64,000 bases of DNA, from positions 3,192 through 67,191 of the forward strand of contig JAGYLB010000075.1 in NCBI GenBank assembly GCA_018401055.1, in the 5' to 3' direction. Each line of letters opens with the position of its first letter. Positions within the stretch are counted from its first letter, which is position 1. The position numbers and the translations under genes were made by a program. Positions 38,677-48,359 of the stretch are shown piece by piece. Source of the DNA: Roseicyclus sp. (lineage in GTDB: Bacteria > Pseudomonadota > Alphaproteobacteria > Rhodobacterales > Rhodobacteraceae). The notes beneath the pieces were generated by a model. That model was given only the letters and a program-made list of their open reading frames with translations, had not been told where the DNA came from and searched no databases.

Positions 38677-39380
38677 GGTATCCCGGCGTTACAATGTTGC
38701 GCCGGTTCGCGGTCATTTGTCTGAGCCTGGCGCTTGGCCAAGCCGCCATGGCTCAGGCGCACCTGTGCGATGCCGCTGCCGACCGCGCCGCCCGCGAGAT
38801 CGGCGTGCCGCTGTCCGTCCTGCGCAGCCTCACCCGGGTCGAGACTGGCCGTGGGCAGGGCGATACGATCGAGCCTTGGCCCTGGACGTTGAACATGGGC
38901 GGGGACGGCAGCTGGCATGACAACGAGGCACTTGCGCTTGCCGCGGCCCGGCAGGCCATTTCAGGGGGTAGGCGCAATATCGACATCGGCTGTTTTCAGA
39001 TCAACTATCATTGGCACGGCGCGGCCTTCGCCGATACGTCCCGGATGCTGGACCCGGTCGAAAATGCGCGCTATGCGGCGCGTTTCTTGCGTGACCTGCA
39101 TGCCGAACTGGGCGACTGGACGGCGGCGGCCGGTGCCTTTCATTCCCGCAACCCCGACCATGCGGCCCGCTACCTTGCCCGTTACCGCGAGATCAGCGCG
39201 GCGCTTGGTCTTTCCATGGACCCGGACATGGCGCAGGCGGCGCGTACGGCCCCGCTGGGCCCTTCCCCGCTGTCCTTCATGGCCCGGCCCCTCGCTTCTG
39301 TCGCCGGGTCGGGTCGGGTCTCTGGCGGCCGCAAGCCCTATGCGCGCAACCCCCGCCCGCCCGCTTTGGGAGGGGTCTGA
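38673..39380 (+). CDS. Lytic transglycosylase SLT domain protein, flagellar operon
   Basis: A 235-residue secreted protein predicted to cut peptidoglycan so the rod can pass. The signal peptide ends AMAQA. The SLT domain has the catalytic Glu in LRSLTRVETG, followed by NIDIGCFQINYHWHG and LDPVENARYAARFLRDL, the usual order. Its start overlaps the preceding stop as ATGA, and flhA follows immediately. The flagellar context suggests it takes the place of the muramidase half missing from the FlgJ-like gene at 53.5 kb. Confidence 0.88.
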   Translation: MRYPGVTMLRRFAVICLSLALGQAAMAQAHLCDAAADRAAREIGVPLSVLRSLTRVETGRGQGDTIEPWPWTLNMGGDGSWHDNEALALAAARQAISGGRRNIDIGCFQINYHWHGAAFADTSRMLDPVENARYAARFLRDLHAELGDWTAAAGAFHSRNPDHAARYLARYREISAALGLSMDPDMAQAARTAPLGPSPLSFMARPLASVAGSGRVSGGRKPYARNPRPPALGGV

Positions 39381-41470
39381 ATGATCAATCCCCGCGCCTT
39401 GTTCCAACCCACGGTTCTGTTCGCCCTCGCGCTGATGGCGGTCATCGTGATGATGATCCTGCCGGTGCCCGCCTTCGTGCTGGACATCGGCCTTGCCGCG
39501 TCCTTCGGGCTGGCGATCCTGATCTTCACCGTCACGCTCTTCATCGAGCGGCCGCTGGATTTCTCGTCCTTTCCGACGATCCTGCTGGCCTCGCTGATGC
39601 TGCGGCTGTCGCTGAACGTGTCCTCGACCAAGCTGATCATCGGCGAGGGCCATACCGGCACCGATGCGGCAGGCGGCGTGATCGAGGGCTTCGCCATGTT
39701 CGTCATTGGCGGCAGCGTGGTCATGGGCCTCGTGATCTTCTGCGTGCTGCTGATCGTGAACTTCATCGTGATCAACAAGGGGGCCGCCCGCATGGCCGAG
39801 GTCGGCGCGCGGTTCGCGCTGGACGGGATGCCGGGCAAGCAGCTGGCCATCGACAGCGACATGGCGGCGGGCGCCATCGACCACGCCGAGGCCAAGGCGC
39901 GGCGCGAACGGGAACAGGCGGAAACGACCTTTTTCGGGTCGCTCGACGGGGCGTCGAAATTCGTCAAGGGCGATGCCATCGCCGGGCTCTTGATCACGCT
40001 TCTGAACCTCGTGGTCGGATTGATGGTCGGCACCTTGATGCACGACATGCCGCTCTCCGCCGCGTTCGAGACCTATGCCATCCTGACCGTGGGCGACGGC
40101 CTGGTCAGCCAGATCCCTGCCGTGATCATCGCCATCGCCTCGGCGCTCTTGCTGGCGCGGGGCGGAGCGACTGGATCGACCGACACGGCGCTGGTGGCCC
40201 AACTGGGGCGCCACCCTGCGGCACTGGCGACTGTGGCGGTTCTGATGGCGATGTTCGCGCTGGTGCCGGGGCTGCCCCTTCGTGCCCTTCATGCATCGGG
40301 GCCGCTGGCGCTGGCGGCGGCGGCGGTCGCTGCACAACGCGACGGCCTCAGAGGCTGAGGGCGGCCGCAGCCCGCCGACGCGTCGGAGCCGCCGCACCGG
40401 CCGCTCGAATCGATCGGCGACATGCTGGACCTGGACGATATCCACGTGGAATTCGCCCCTGACCTGGTGGCGCTGGCGCTGGACCCGGCGACCGGCCTCG
40501 ATGCGCGCATCCGCACCATGCGCGAACACGTCGCGCGCGGCTTTGGCATGATCCTGCCCGAGATGCGCCTGACCGACCGGGCCGACCTGCCCGCGGGTAC
40601 CTATGCGATCCGGCTTATGGGCGTCGAACATGCCCGCGCCTCGCTGCAGCCGCGGCAGGCTTCTGGCCTGCTGGCCGAGCGACCGCCGTGACCCTGCCGC
40701 CGGGCGAGGATGTGAAAGAGCCAGTCTATGGTGCGCCTGCCCGCTGGATCGCCCCCGATACGCGGGAGGAGGCCAGCCTTCAGGGCCTGACGGTCGTCGC
40801 CCCGTCCGAGGTGCTGGCCACCCATCTGCTGGAGGTGCTCAAGCGCAACCTTGCGCGACTGCTGACGCTCAAGGCGCTGCAACGCCAGCTCGATGCCTTC
40901 GTGACCCTGTCCGACAGCGCGCGGGGGTCCGAGAACCGCCGCCTGCTCGACGAGCTGGTCCCCGACAAGGTGCCGCTCGACCTGTTGCACACCATCTTGC
41001 GCCTTTTGCTGGAGGAGCAGGTGTCGATCCGCAACCTGCCCCTGATCCTCGAGGCGATTGCCGAGATGCGCGGCACCAAATCCCCGCCCGAGGTGATCTG
41101 CGAACATGTGCGCCAGCGCCTGCGGCTTCCAGTTGATCGCCGAGTTGAAACGCGCCGATGGAACGCTGCCGCTGATCCAGTTGTCGGGCGATTGGGAAGA
41201 GATCTTCCTGCGCCACCAGATCGGCGGCGATGCGGGCCTGCCGAGATCGCCCTGCCGCCCGAGGAGTTCAACGCGCTGGCCCGCTCGGTGGCCGACAAGG
41301 TCGCGGCGGCCAGCGAAAAGGGCACCTATGCGGGGATCGTCACCACCGCGCTCCGGCGGCGGTTCCTGCGCACCGTGCTGCACGCGCGCGGTATTCCCAA
41401 CCCCGTCCTCTCCTTCGAGGAGATCGGCATCGAGGCGCGACCGGCGCTGGTCGGGCTGGCGGCGCCATGA
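39381..41470 (+). CDS. flhA: Flagellar export gate protein FlhA (frameshifted)
   Basis: FlhA is the large export-gate subunit with eight N-terminal helices and a cytoplasmic docking ring. The highly conserved ILLASLMLRLSLNVSSTKLI, VIVNKGA-type loop (FIVINKGAARMAEVGARFAL) and GDGLVSQIPA are intact up to about 40275. After that the frame changes at least four times (near 40275, 40360, 40670, 41125 and 41235), but the cytoplasmic pieces join correctly: VLKRNLARLLTLKALQRQLD and GFQLIAELKRADGTLPLIQL. The corrected length is about 695 residues. Confidence 0.93.
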
Positions 41471-42241
41471 TGGCGGCGCTGGCGAGCTGCGGATGCAGCC
41501 CAGCTTCGGCTGGCCGCGGTCGGCATGGCGGTTTTCCTGAGGATCGGGGCCTGTTTCCTTGTCCTTCCCGGTCTTGGTGATGCGATGATCCCGATGCGGG
41601 TACGGCTGGGCGCTGCGCTGGCCTTCGCCATCGTCGTTACCCCTGCCATCCTGCCCAGCTTGCCACCCATGCCCGGGGCCATGCCGCCTCTGGCTTTTTT
41701 CCTGACTGAAGCCGTGGCCGGGCTGATTATCGGACTTGCGCTGCGCCTGACGGTCCATGCGCTTCAGATCGCGGGCAGCATCGCGGCGCAGGCCACGTCG
41801 CTGTCGCAGATCATGGGTGGTGCCTCGCCCGATCCGCAGCCGGCGATGGGGGCGCTGTGGATGCTGGCGGGCGTGACGTTGGCCGTGATGTCGGGCCTGC
41901 ACATCCACCTGGCCGAGGCCTTCTTGCGATCCTACACGATCTTGCCGATCGGCACCTTGCCCAGCCCGCATGACCTTGGCGGCTGGGGCACGGGCCGGGT
42001 CGCGGCCAGTTTCGGTCTGGCATTGTCGCTCGCCGCGCCCTTTCTGGTTGCTTCGCTGCTCTACAATATCGCGCTCGGCGTGATCAACAAGGCGATGCCA
42101 CAACTCATGGTGGCCTTCGTGGGCGCGCCCGCGATCACATGGGGCGGTCTGTTCCTGATCCTGATCACGACGCCATTTTTGCTGCCTGTATGGTTCGAGG
42201 CGTTCCGCGACGCGCTGGCCTATCCGCTGGGTCTACCTTGA
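41467..42241 (+). CDS. fliR: Flagellar export gate protein FliR (frameshifted near its start)
   Basis: FliR is a core gate protein with about six helices. Helical blocks include FLRIGACFLVLPGLGDAMIP, LIIGLALRLTVHALQIAG and the end FLLPVWFEAFRDALAYPLG. The ATG at 41467 overlaps the flhA stop as ATGA, but a base change near 41480 breaks the first dozen codons; the clean frame is open from about 41485. The corrected length is about 258 residues. The stop overlaps flhB as TGATG. Confidence 0.92.
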
Positions 42242-43329
42242 TGTCCGAGGATCAATCCCCCTCGGACAAGCCATATGACGCCACGCCCCACAAGTTGGAG
42301 GAGGCGCGGCGCAAGGGGCAGATCGTCCGGTCGACCGACCTGAACACGGCGGTCATCTATGGCGGGTTTCTCGCCTCGGGGGGGCTCTTGGCGCCTTGGG
42401 CTACCGATGGCCTTGGTCGGCTGATGCAGGTGCTTCTGGGTCAGGCTGACCGCATCGCGCCGCAGATTCTGGCCCCCGGCGGACCGGCGCTTGCGGCGGG
42501 TCTGATGATGACGCCGGTCACCGCGACGGCGGCCGCAGTCCTTGTGCCTGCGGTCTTGCTGCTGGCGATTTTGCTTGCGCAGCGCGCTGTCTTGTTCACG
42601 CCCTCGAACCTCGCTCCGAAGCTCTCTCGGGTCTCTCCGGTGTCGAATGCGATGCAGAAATTCGGCCCCGAGGGTTTGTTCCAATTCGCTAAATCCTCGG
42701 TCAAGCTGGCGCTCGTCTCGGTCCTGCTGGCGGTCTACCTGATCGCGCGGGCCGATCCGATCTTGTCGACGCTCTATGCTGATCCGGGGCAGATTCTGCT
42801 CGCGTTGGGGCAGCTGACCCTTGAGTTCCTTGCGGTGATCACCGTTCTGGCTCTGGCCATCGGCACGATCGACCGGCTCTGGGAGGGGGCCCAGCACCAG
42901 CGCAAGAACCGCATGAGCCGACAGGAGTTGATGGACGAGACGAAATCCTCCGAAGGCGATCCGCACATGAAGCAGCAGCGCCGTGGACGGGCGCAGGCCA
43001 TTGCGATGAACCAGATGCTGGCCGATGTGCCCAAGGCCGATGTGGTCGTGGTGAACCCGACCCATTTCGCGGTGGCGCTGCGGTGGGACAGGGTGGGGGG
43101 CGGTGTACCGGTCTGCGTCGCCAAGGGGGTGGATGAAACCGCGCGGCGCATCCGTGAAATCGCGGCCGAGGCCGGGGTACCGGTCTTTTCCGACCCGCCC
43201 ACGGCCCGCAGTCTGCACGCGATGGTCGAGATCGGCGCGGCCATCCGCCCCGATCATTTTCGCGCGGTGGCGGCAGCGATCCGCTTTGCCGATCTGATGC
43301 GCGACAAGGCAAGGAGAGCCCGCAGATGA
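42241..43329 (+). CDS. flhB: Flagellar export switch protein FlhB
   Basis: FlhB switches export from hook to filament subunits by cleaving itself. The N-terminal DKPYDATPHKLEEARRKGQI is typical, four membrane helices follow, and the self-cleavage site NPTH is at 43054-43065 in VVVVNPTHFAVAL. The cytoplasmic linker MSRQELMDETKSSEGDPH is conserved too. The 362-residue gene is intact and starts inside the fliR stop. The partner hook-length ruler FliK is encoded at 53.9 kb. Confidence 0.96.
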   Translation: MSEDQSPSDKPYDATPHKLEEARRKGQIVRSTDLNTAVIYGGFLASGGLLAPWATDGLGRLMQVLLGQADRIAPQILAPGGPALAAGLMMTPVTATAAAVLVPAVLLLAILLAQRAVLFTPSNLAPKLSRVSPVSNAMQKFGPEGLFQFAKSSVKLALVSVLLAVYLIARADPILSTLYADPGQILLALGQLTLEFLAVITVLALAIGTIDRLWEGAQHQRKNRMSRQELMDETKSSEGDPHMKQQRRGRAQAIAMNQMLADVPKADVVVVNPTHFAVALRWDRVGGGVPVCVAKGVDETARRIREIAAEAGVPVFSDPPTARSLHAMVEIGAAIRPDHFRAVAAAIRFADLMRDKARRARR

Positions 43330-43668
43330 CGCGAATCCGACCAGATGGTGGCGCTGGCGGCCTTGGCCGGGCTGGTGGCCGACCGTGCGCTGGCACCGGT
43401 TGCCGCCCCGGCCCAGGCGAGTCTGGCAGCCGGGCCGTGCCTGCGCGTTGGCGCAGGCACGGGCGACGCTCGCCACCGATGCCACCGATCTGCAATCCCG
43501 CCCTCATGGCGCGGCAATCCGAACGGATGCGACATCGCCATATCGCCGCGATGTCGGATCTGGCCCGTTTGCAGGTCGATCTGGAGCTTGCGAAAGAGGC
43601 TGCGCGCCGCCTATGGGCGCAAACTGGCGCTGGATCGCCTGCTGGCGCAGCGCAGGATGCAGCGCTAG
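43326..43668 (+). CDS. Small coiled-coil protein, FliJ-like (frameshifted)
   Basis: About 115 residues, starting within the flhB stop (ATGA). The frame breaks near 43335, in the 43430-43490 stretch and near 43600, but the pieces form one helical protein: MVALAALAGLVADRALAPVA, then RQSERMRHRHIAAMSDLARL, ending AAYGRKLALDRLLAQRRMQR. The heptad pattern and its place in an export operon recall FliJ, the stalk of the export ATPase. There is no direct motif, so the name is a guess. The C-terminal end at 43668 is secure. Confidence 0.55.
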
Positions 43669-43683
43669 CGGCGCTGGGCCGTG

Positions 43684-44200
43684 TCACGCATCTTGCCGGG
43701 TGATGTCGACGATCAAGACATCCCGCATCGAAGGCCCGAGGGTGCGGCGCGCCGCTTCGCGCAGGGCTTCGCGCAAAGGGTCCATCGCTTGGGCGTCGGT
43801 GAAGCTGCCGTCGAACCCGCAGAGCATACTGGGCATGGCGGACATCACCCGCAGGAAGGTCAGTTCGCGGCAGCCGGGGTCCACGGTCGGGGACGGCGCT
43901 GTGACTGCGCCGCCATCCACCCCTGATCGACAGCGACAACACCACCAGCGACCGCACCGCGCCATTCCTGACAATGGGCACGACAAACTGGTTGTTCAGG
44001 CGCACATATTCCGTCAGCCCCGTCGCGCTGGTAACGCTTTCGCCGGGGCTTGGTGTTGCGATGTCTTCGGGGGCTGGCGCGTCTGCGTTGGTGGTCTGCG
44101 TGTCGGCACCGGTTTCGGACGGCGCCAGCATCATCCCCGCGCCTACGCCACCAGCGACCCCGACGAGCAGCAGCAAGATCGGCAAGATCAGGCGCAGCAT
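43684..44200 (-). CDS. Second FliL-like membrane protein (frameshifted)
   Basis: The last gene of the flgB-to-flgH unit. One N-terminal membrane helix (LRLILPILLLLVGVAGGVGAG) precedes a periplasmic domain with YVRLNNQFVVPIVRNGAV and, after a break near 43925, RELTFLRVMSAMPSML and LGPSMRDVLIVDITRQ. The layout matches FliL (a helix, a YV.L..F.VPI strand, a final DVLI strand). The corrected length is about 171 residues. It would be the second FliL-like protein of the island. Confidence 0.6.
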
Positions 44201-44209
44201 GTCGACCCC

Positions 44210-44955
44210 TCAGAACGGTAGAATGATGTCGGCGATCTGCTGACCATAGCGCGGCTGCTGCATGTCGCTGATCTGGCCGCGCCCACCGTAGGAGATGCGG
44301 GCGCCCGCGATCCGATCATAGGTGATCTCGTTCTGGCGGGAGATGTCGTCGGGGCGGACATATCCCGTCACCAGCAATTCGCGGATCTCGAAATTCACCC
44401 GAACCTCTTGCGTGCCTTCGATCCGCAGGCTGCCGTTGCCCATCACCTCGGTCACGGTTGCGGCGATGCGCAGGGTCAGTTCCTCGTTGCGGCGCACCGA
44501 CCCCGACCCGGCGGATTGGCTGGAGCTGTCGGTGCCGACCGCATCCGCCATGCTGGCCCCATCGGGCAGGCGTTGGTCGATGCGTTGCGGCAGGCCAAGG
44601 AACTGAGGCAGCGACATGCTTTCCGGAGCCGCTGCGCCCGCGTTCGGTGGCGTTGTTGATGGAAGCGCTGTCGTCGATCTCGATCACAACGGTCAGGATG
44701 TCGCCCCTGCGACCGGCGCGGCGATCCCCCCAGCGCAGCGATTGCCGGTCGCCGCCGCGCCAGAGAGAGGCCTGTTCGTGCCGGGCGGCAAAGACCGTCT
44801 CCGCAGGCAGCGGTGTGGAATTCATCGCAAAGACCTCGTTGCCATTCACAGGCGACTGGAAATCGGAGCGCGCGACTCACATCGGCCAGCCGACCGCAGG
44901 CGGCGAATACGCTGAGCGTAAAGATCAATGTCAGGGCAATTGGGGCACGGGTCAT
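44210..44955 (-). CDS. flgH: Flagellar L-ring protein FlgH (frameshifted)
   Basis: FlgH forms the outer-membrane L ring as a lipoprotein. The ATG at 44955 opens a lipoprotein-type signal (LIFTLSVFAACGRLAD) with Cys at the cleavage site. The middle carries TVVIEIDDSASINNATE, and the end has LRIEGTQEVRVNFEIRELL and VTGYVRPDDISRQNEI, the strong FlgH signature. The frame breaks near 44870 and near 44640. The corrected length is about 247 residues. The start overlaps flgA as ATGA. Confidence 0.93.
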
Positions 44956-45402
44956 GGGTGGGGTCCTACGGTGACTAATCCAGGCGCCGCGGCGGTCGCG
45001 GTCACGGTGTTGCGGGAGCCGAGGTTGAGCACGCGCAGCGTCTCGCCTTGGGCGGCGCGGTCCAGCGCGCGGCCTTCGGTGACCACCAAAAGGCCGCCGT
45101 GGTTGTAGCGCAAGGTGACGGCCGAGTTGCGTTCGATGATGGCGGGCGGGCGCAGGTCGCTCCAGGGACGAGATCCCGGGCGGCCCCACCGCCGATAGGA
45201 GTTCACGGCCGCTTCCATTCCGACGGCGTCTGACAGATCGGCCAACGCCCCGGGCGTTGTGCCCGCCACCAGCGCCACGTCGCTGGGCATGATCAGCGTC
45301 TGCCCGCGGATCGTGCCTGCGGCGATCACCGTTGTCGGCCCGCGCCACCGATTGCAGCGCCGCCAGCATCAGCGCAAGGGCAGTGAACAGGATCCGGGTC
45401 AT
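44952..45402 (-). CDS. flgA: P-ring assembly protein FlgA (frameshifted)
   Basis: FlgA is the periplasmic chaperone for P-ring (FlgI) assembly. The signal peptide is LFTALALMLAALQSVARA; the frame breaks near 45340, after which IRGQTLIMPSDVALVAG and the SAF-type RALDRAAQGETLRVLNLGS follow to the stop at 44952. The corrected length is about 149 residues, normal for the short alphaproteobacterial FlgA. The start lies inside the flgG stop (TGATG). Confidence 0.88.
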
Positions 45403-46187
45403 CAACGCACCTGCGTCGTCGCGCCGAGCATCTGGTCGGCGGCGGTGATGACCTTGGCGTTCAACTCGTAACCGCGTTGGGCCTGGATGAGGTCGGTGAT
45501 CTCGCGCACGGCATCGACCGAGCTTTCCTCAAGGTAGCCCTGCCGCAATGTGCCCAGCCCATCCTCGCCGGGGTTGCCCTGGATCGGCGCGCCGGAGGCG
45601 GCGGTTTCAAGGAAAAGGTTCGAGCCCATCGCCTCGAGCCCGTGATCGTTGCTGAAGCCCACAAGGCTGATCTGGCCCAAAAGCTCTGCCTCGACCCGGT
45701 CGACGAAATAGGCATAGACCTCGCCATCGGCGTTGATCGAGATCTGGCGGGCATCGTCTGGAATGGTGATGCCGGGGCTGACCTCATGACCGTCGGCGGT
45801 GACGATCAGCCCGTCGCCCGTGCGCTGCAGCGCGCCATCGCGGGTATAGGCCGAGGCGCCCGAGGGCAGCGTGACCTCAAGCCAGCCGCGCCCTTCAATC
45901 GCCACGTCCAGCACGCCGCCCGAGGCCCCCAGCGCGCCCTGAGCCATGTTGATCGAGACGGAGGAGGGACGCACGCCGAGGCCGACCTGCACACCTGTCG
46001 GCACCACCGTGCCGTCGGAGGCGTTGATCGCGCCTGCGCGCACCATTTGCTGATAGTGCAGATCGGCGAAATCGGCGCGGCGCGCGCTGTAGCCTGTGGT
46101 GTTCATGTTGGCGAGGTTGTTGGCGATGACGTCGACGCGCAGCTGTTGCGCGCTCATCCCGGTCGCCGCGATGTCGAGGGCTCTCAT
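45402..46187 (-). CDS. flgG: Distal rod protein FlgG
   Basis: FlgG makes the distal rod that passes through the P and L rings. The N-terminal motif MRALDIAATGMSAQQLRVDV with IANNLANMNTTGYS and the C-terminal EITDLIQAQRGYELNAKVI are diagnostic. It has 261 residues and is intact. It sits between flgF and flgA in the minus-strand operon that begins at flgB. Confidence 0.96.
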   Translation of the reverse strand: MRALDIAATGMSAQQLRVDVIANNLANMNTTGYSARRADFADLHYQQMVRAGAINASDGTVVPTGVQVGLGVRPSSVSINMAQGALGASGGVLDVAIEGRGWLEVTLPSGASAYTRDGALQRTGDGLIVTADGHEVSPGITIPDDARQISINADGEVYAYFVDRVEAELLGQISLVGFSNDHGLEAMGSNLFLETAASGAPIQGNPGEDGLGTLRQGYLEESSVDAVREITDLIQAQRGYELNAKVITAADQMLGATTQVR

Positions 46188-46200
46188 GCGTCATCTCTCC

Positions 46201-46924
46201 TTATTGGCGTGCGCCGGCCGTGCGCAGGAAATCCCGCACGCGCTGATCCTCGGCGTCGAGAAAGCTCGCGCCCAGTTCATAGGCGCGCTGCACCTCGATC
46301 ATCCGGGCGATCTGGGTGATGGGGTCGACATTCGACCGCTCCACCATTCCTTGTAGAAGAATGCCACCCTCGGCTGGTTCCACACCGCTTTGAGCGGTGA
46401 ACAGAACACCGGCGCGGCGGCTCAGGTCGGTGGGGTTGACGGGCTGCCACAGCCCGATCTGGAGTCAGCGGCTGACCATCGGCACCCAGCGTGCCATCCT
46501 GAGCAACCGTGATCGAGGCTGCATCAGGCGGCACGAACACTGGCGCCCCCCCGGCGTCGAGCAGCAGGTGACCGTCCGGTGTGGCCAGCTCGCCAGTGGC
46601 CGTGCGCACGAAATTGCCCGCCCGCGTCAGCGCCTCGCCTTCGGGCGTTTGCACAAGAAAGAAGCCGTCGCCTTCGATGGCGATGTGAAAGGGCGACCCG
46701 GTTTCGTCCAGCGCGCCTTGCTGGGCCGAGATAGCGCGCCCGGTTGCATGGGCCATCGACAGGCTGTCGGCCTCACCCTCCAGCCGCCGCACATGTTCGG
46801 CGAAGATCACGCCTTCGGCCCGGTAGCCGGCCGTGGCCATGTTGGCGATGTTGTGGGCCACCACTTGCATCTCGGTCAGAAGGCCGGATTGGCGCGTCAG
46901 TGTGGTGTATGTCGCGTTGTCCAT
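46201..46924 (-). CDS. flgF: Proximal rod protein FlgF (frameshifted)
   Basis: FlgF is a proximal rod subunit. The N-terminal pattern YTTLTRQSGLLTEMQVVAHN with IANMATAGYR and the C-terminal MIEVQRAYELGASFLDAEDQ are the rod-family ends. The frame breaks between about 46400 and 46470. The ATG at 46924 gives MDNATYTTL; a GTG at 46933 overlapping the fliQ stop is an alternative. The corrected length is about 240 residues. Confidence 0.93.
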
Positions 46925-46929
46925 CTGCG

Positions 46930-47196
46930 TCACATCCCTGCGATGATCGGGATCAGAGTGTTGGCGAAATAGCCGGTCAGCGTCGTGGTCATGAAGCTCA
47001 TCGAGACCCAGAAGACAGCCAAGATCGCGGCCAGCTTGGGCACGAAGGTCAGCGTCATTTCCTGAATCGAGGTCAGGGCCTGGAACAGGCCCACGATGAT
47101 GCCGGACAGCAGTGCCGCAACAAGGATGGGGGTGGAGATCAGAACCGCCGCCCAGAGCCCCTGCCGCAGCGTGTCGAAAAAGATCATCTCGTCCAT
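46930..47196 (-). CDS. fliQ: Flagellar export gate protein FliQ
   Basis: FliQ is a two-helix export-gate subunit. The 88 residues show helix 1 in LISTPILVAALLSGIIVGLF, the short conserved loop QALTSIQEMTLTFVPKL, and helix 2. The start overlaps the fliE stop as TGATG. It is intact. Its place among rod genes, away from fliP and fliR, is usual for this group. Confidence 0.95.
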   Translation of the reverse strand: MDEMIFFDTLRQGLWAAVLISTPILVAALLSGIIVGLFQALTSIQEMTLTFVPKLAAILAVFWVSMSFMTTTLTGYFANTLIPIIAGM

Positions 47197-47486
47197 CAGA
47201 CCGGCATCCTCAGGATTTCCTGATAGGCTTCGACCACGCGGTCGCGGACGGTTACGGCGGTCTCAACGGCCAGTTCGGTCTGCGCGAGTGCTGTCACCAG
47301 CGCATGCGGATCGGCCCCTGTGGTCATCGCGGCCCGCGCCTGCGCCTCGCCCTGGGCCAGTGTTTGGGTAAAGCCCGTCACGGCGGCGGTGAAGGCGGCC
47401 CCGGCTCCCTCGGCCGGTGGGGCGGGTTGGGCGGCAAGCCGCGATTGAGCATAGGCCTGCAGCGCCAATGTGTTGCGGATATCCAT
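47196..47486 (-). CDS. fliE: Hook-basal body complex protein FliE
   Basis: FliE joins the MS ring to the rod. The 96-residue helical protein ends in TELAVETAVTVRDRVVEAYQ with EILRMPV, the conserved FliE C-terminus. The N-terminal half is Ala-rich and variable. It lies 12 bp after flgC and overlaps fliQ. It is intact. Confidence 0.93.
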   Translation of the reverse strand: MDIRNTLALQAYAQSRLAAQPAPPAEGAGAAFTAAVTGFTQTLAQGEAQARAAMTTGADPHALVTALAQTELAVETAVTVRDRVVEAYQEILRMPV

Positions 47487-47498
47487 GGTCTACCCCAC

Positions 47499-47891
47499 TC
47501 AGCGCCGCAGAAGATCGTTGAGCGATGACGACATCTGCCGCACCTGATCGAAGACGCGCAGGTTCGCCTCATAGCTGCGCTGCGCCTCGCGGGCGTCGGC
47601 CAGTTCGACGACAAGATCGACGTTGGAGCCGAGGTAATGGCCGCTGTCATCGGCCATCGGATGACCAGGGTCGAACACCTGCGGCAGAGCGCGTTGGTCC
47701 AGCGCGACACGGCCGGGCTGAACCGCGCCCTCGGGTGCGCCGGGACCGCGCATCTCCTCGAAGCTGACGATCTTGCGGCGGTAGCCGGGGGTGTCGGCAT
47801 TGGCGATATTCTCCGACACATGGCGGATACGGTCGGCCTGCGACCGCATTCCGGAGGCCGCGACACCGAGGGCGGAGCTGAAATCGGTCAT
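47499..47891 (-). CDS. flgC: Proximal rod protein FlgC
   Basis: FlgC is a proximal rod subunit. The 130 residues include LGVAASGMRSQADRIRHVSE followed by NIANADTPGYRRK, and a C-terminal DAREAQRSYEANLRVFDQVR, both rod-family signatures. It is intact, 18 bp after flgB in the same operon. Confidence 0.95.
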   Translation of the reverse strand: MTDFSSALGVAASGMRSQADRIRHVSENIANADTPGYRRKIVSFEEMRGPGAPEGAVQPGRVALDQRALPQVFDPGHPMADDSGHYLGSNVDLVVELADAREAQRSYEANLRVFDQVRQMSSSLNDLLRR

Positions 47892-47909
47892 CTCATTCTC
47901 CTATAAGAA

Positions 47910-48260
47910 CTAGCGCCCGATACTGGTGCGCAGGATCGACATGGCCGAGCCATAGACCTGCAAGGCGCGGGAATGGGCGCGCTGCGCCTCGATCCCGCGC
48001 AGCATTTCCAGTTCGAGAGAGACGGAATTTCCATTGGGCGAGGCGGGGCCATTGGCGTCGATCGTCCGGACCGGCAGACCGTCGCGCGGGCCGCCACCCA
48101 TCTGCATCTCGCGCCAGGTTTCGTCGAAGCTGCTGATGTCGCGGGCGCGGTAGCCGGGTGTGTCGGCATTGGCGATGTTCTGGGCCACGACGGCCTGCCT
48201 TGCAGCCGCGTGCTGGGCACGGGCGCTGGCAAGGGCAAATATCTCGAGCCTTTCGAACAT
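47910..48260 (-). CDS. flgB: Proximal rod protein FlgB
   Basis: FlgB is the first proximal rod subunit and heads the operon running to the second FliL-like gene. The ATG at 48260 gives 116 residues; longer upstream reading is shadow. The motif AAARQAVVAQNIANADTPGY is the rod signature, and the C-terminus SLELEMLRGIEAQRAHSRAL is typical. Promoters shared with the divergent fliI should lie in the 99-bp gap above it. Confidence 0.94.
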   Translation of the reverse strand: MFERLEIFALASARAQHAAARQAVVAQNIANADTPGYRARDISSFDETWREMQMGGGPRDGLPVRTIDANGPASPNGNSVSLELEMLRGIEAQRAHSRALQVYGSAMSILRTSIGR

Positions 48261-48359
48261 CGGGGCTTCTCCCACTTCGGCTACACGGATGCTTAACGGT
48301 GATTCCTTTAGAAACGGTAAGTGACGCCGCCACGGCGTCCTTGGCCGGAGGACCCGCCG

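Noticed and set aside
48285..48330. TTAAC-like half sites between flgB and fliI.
   Set aside because: The second half does not fit the N7 spacing of a CtrA box.
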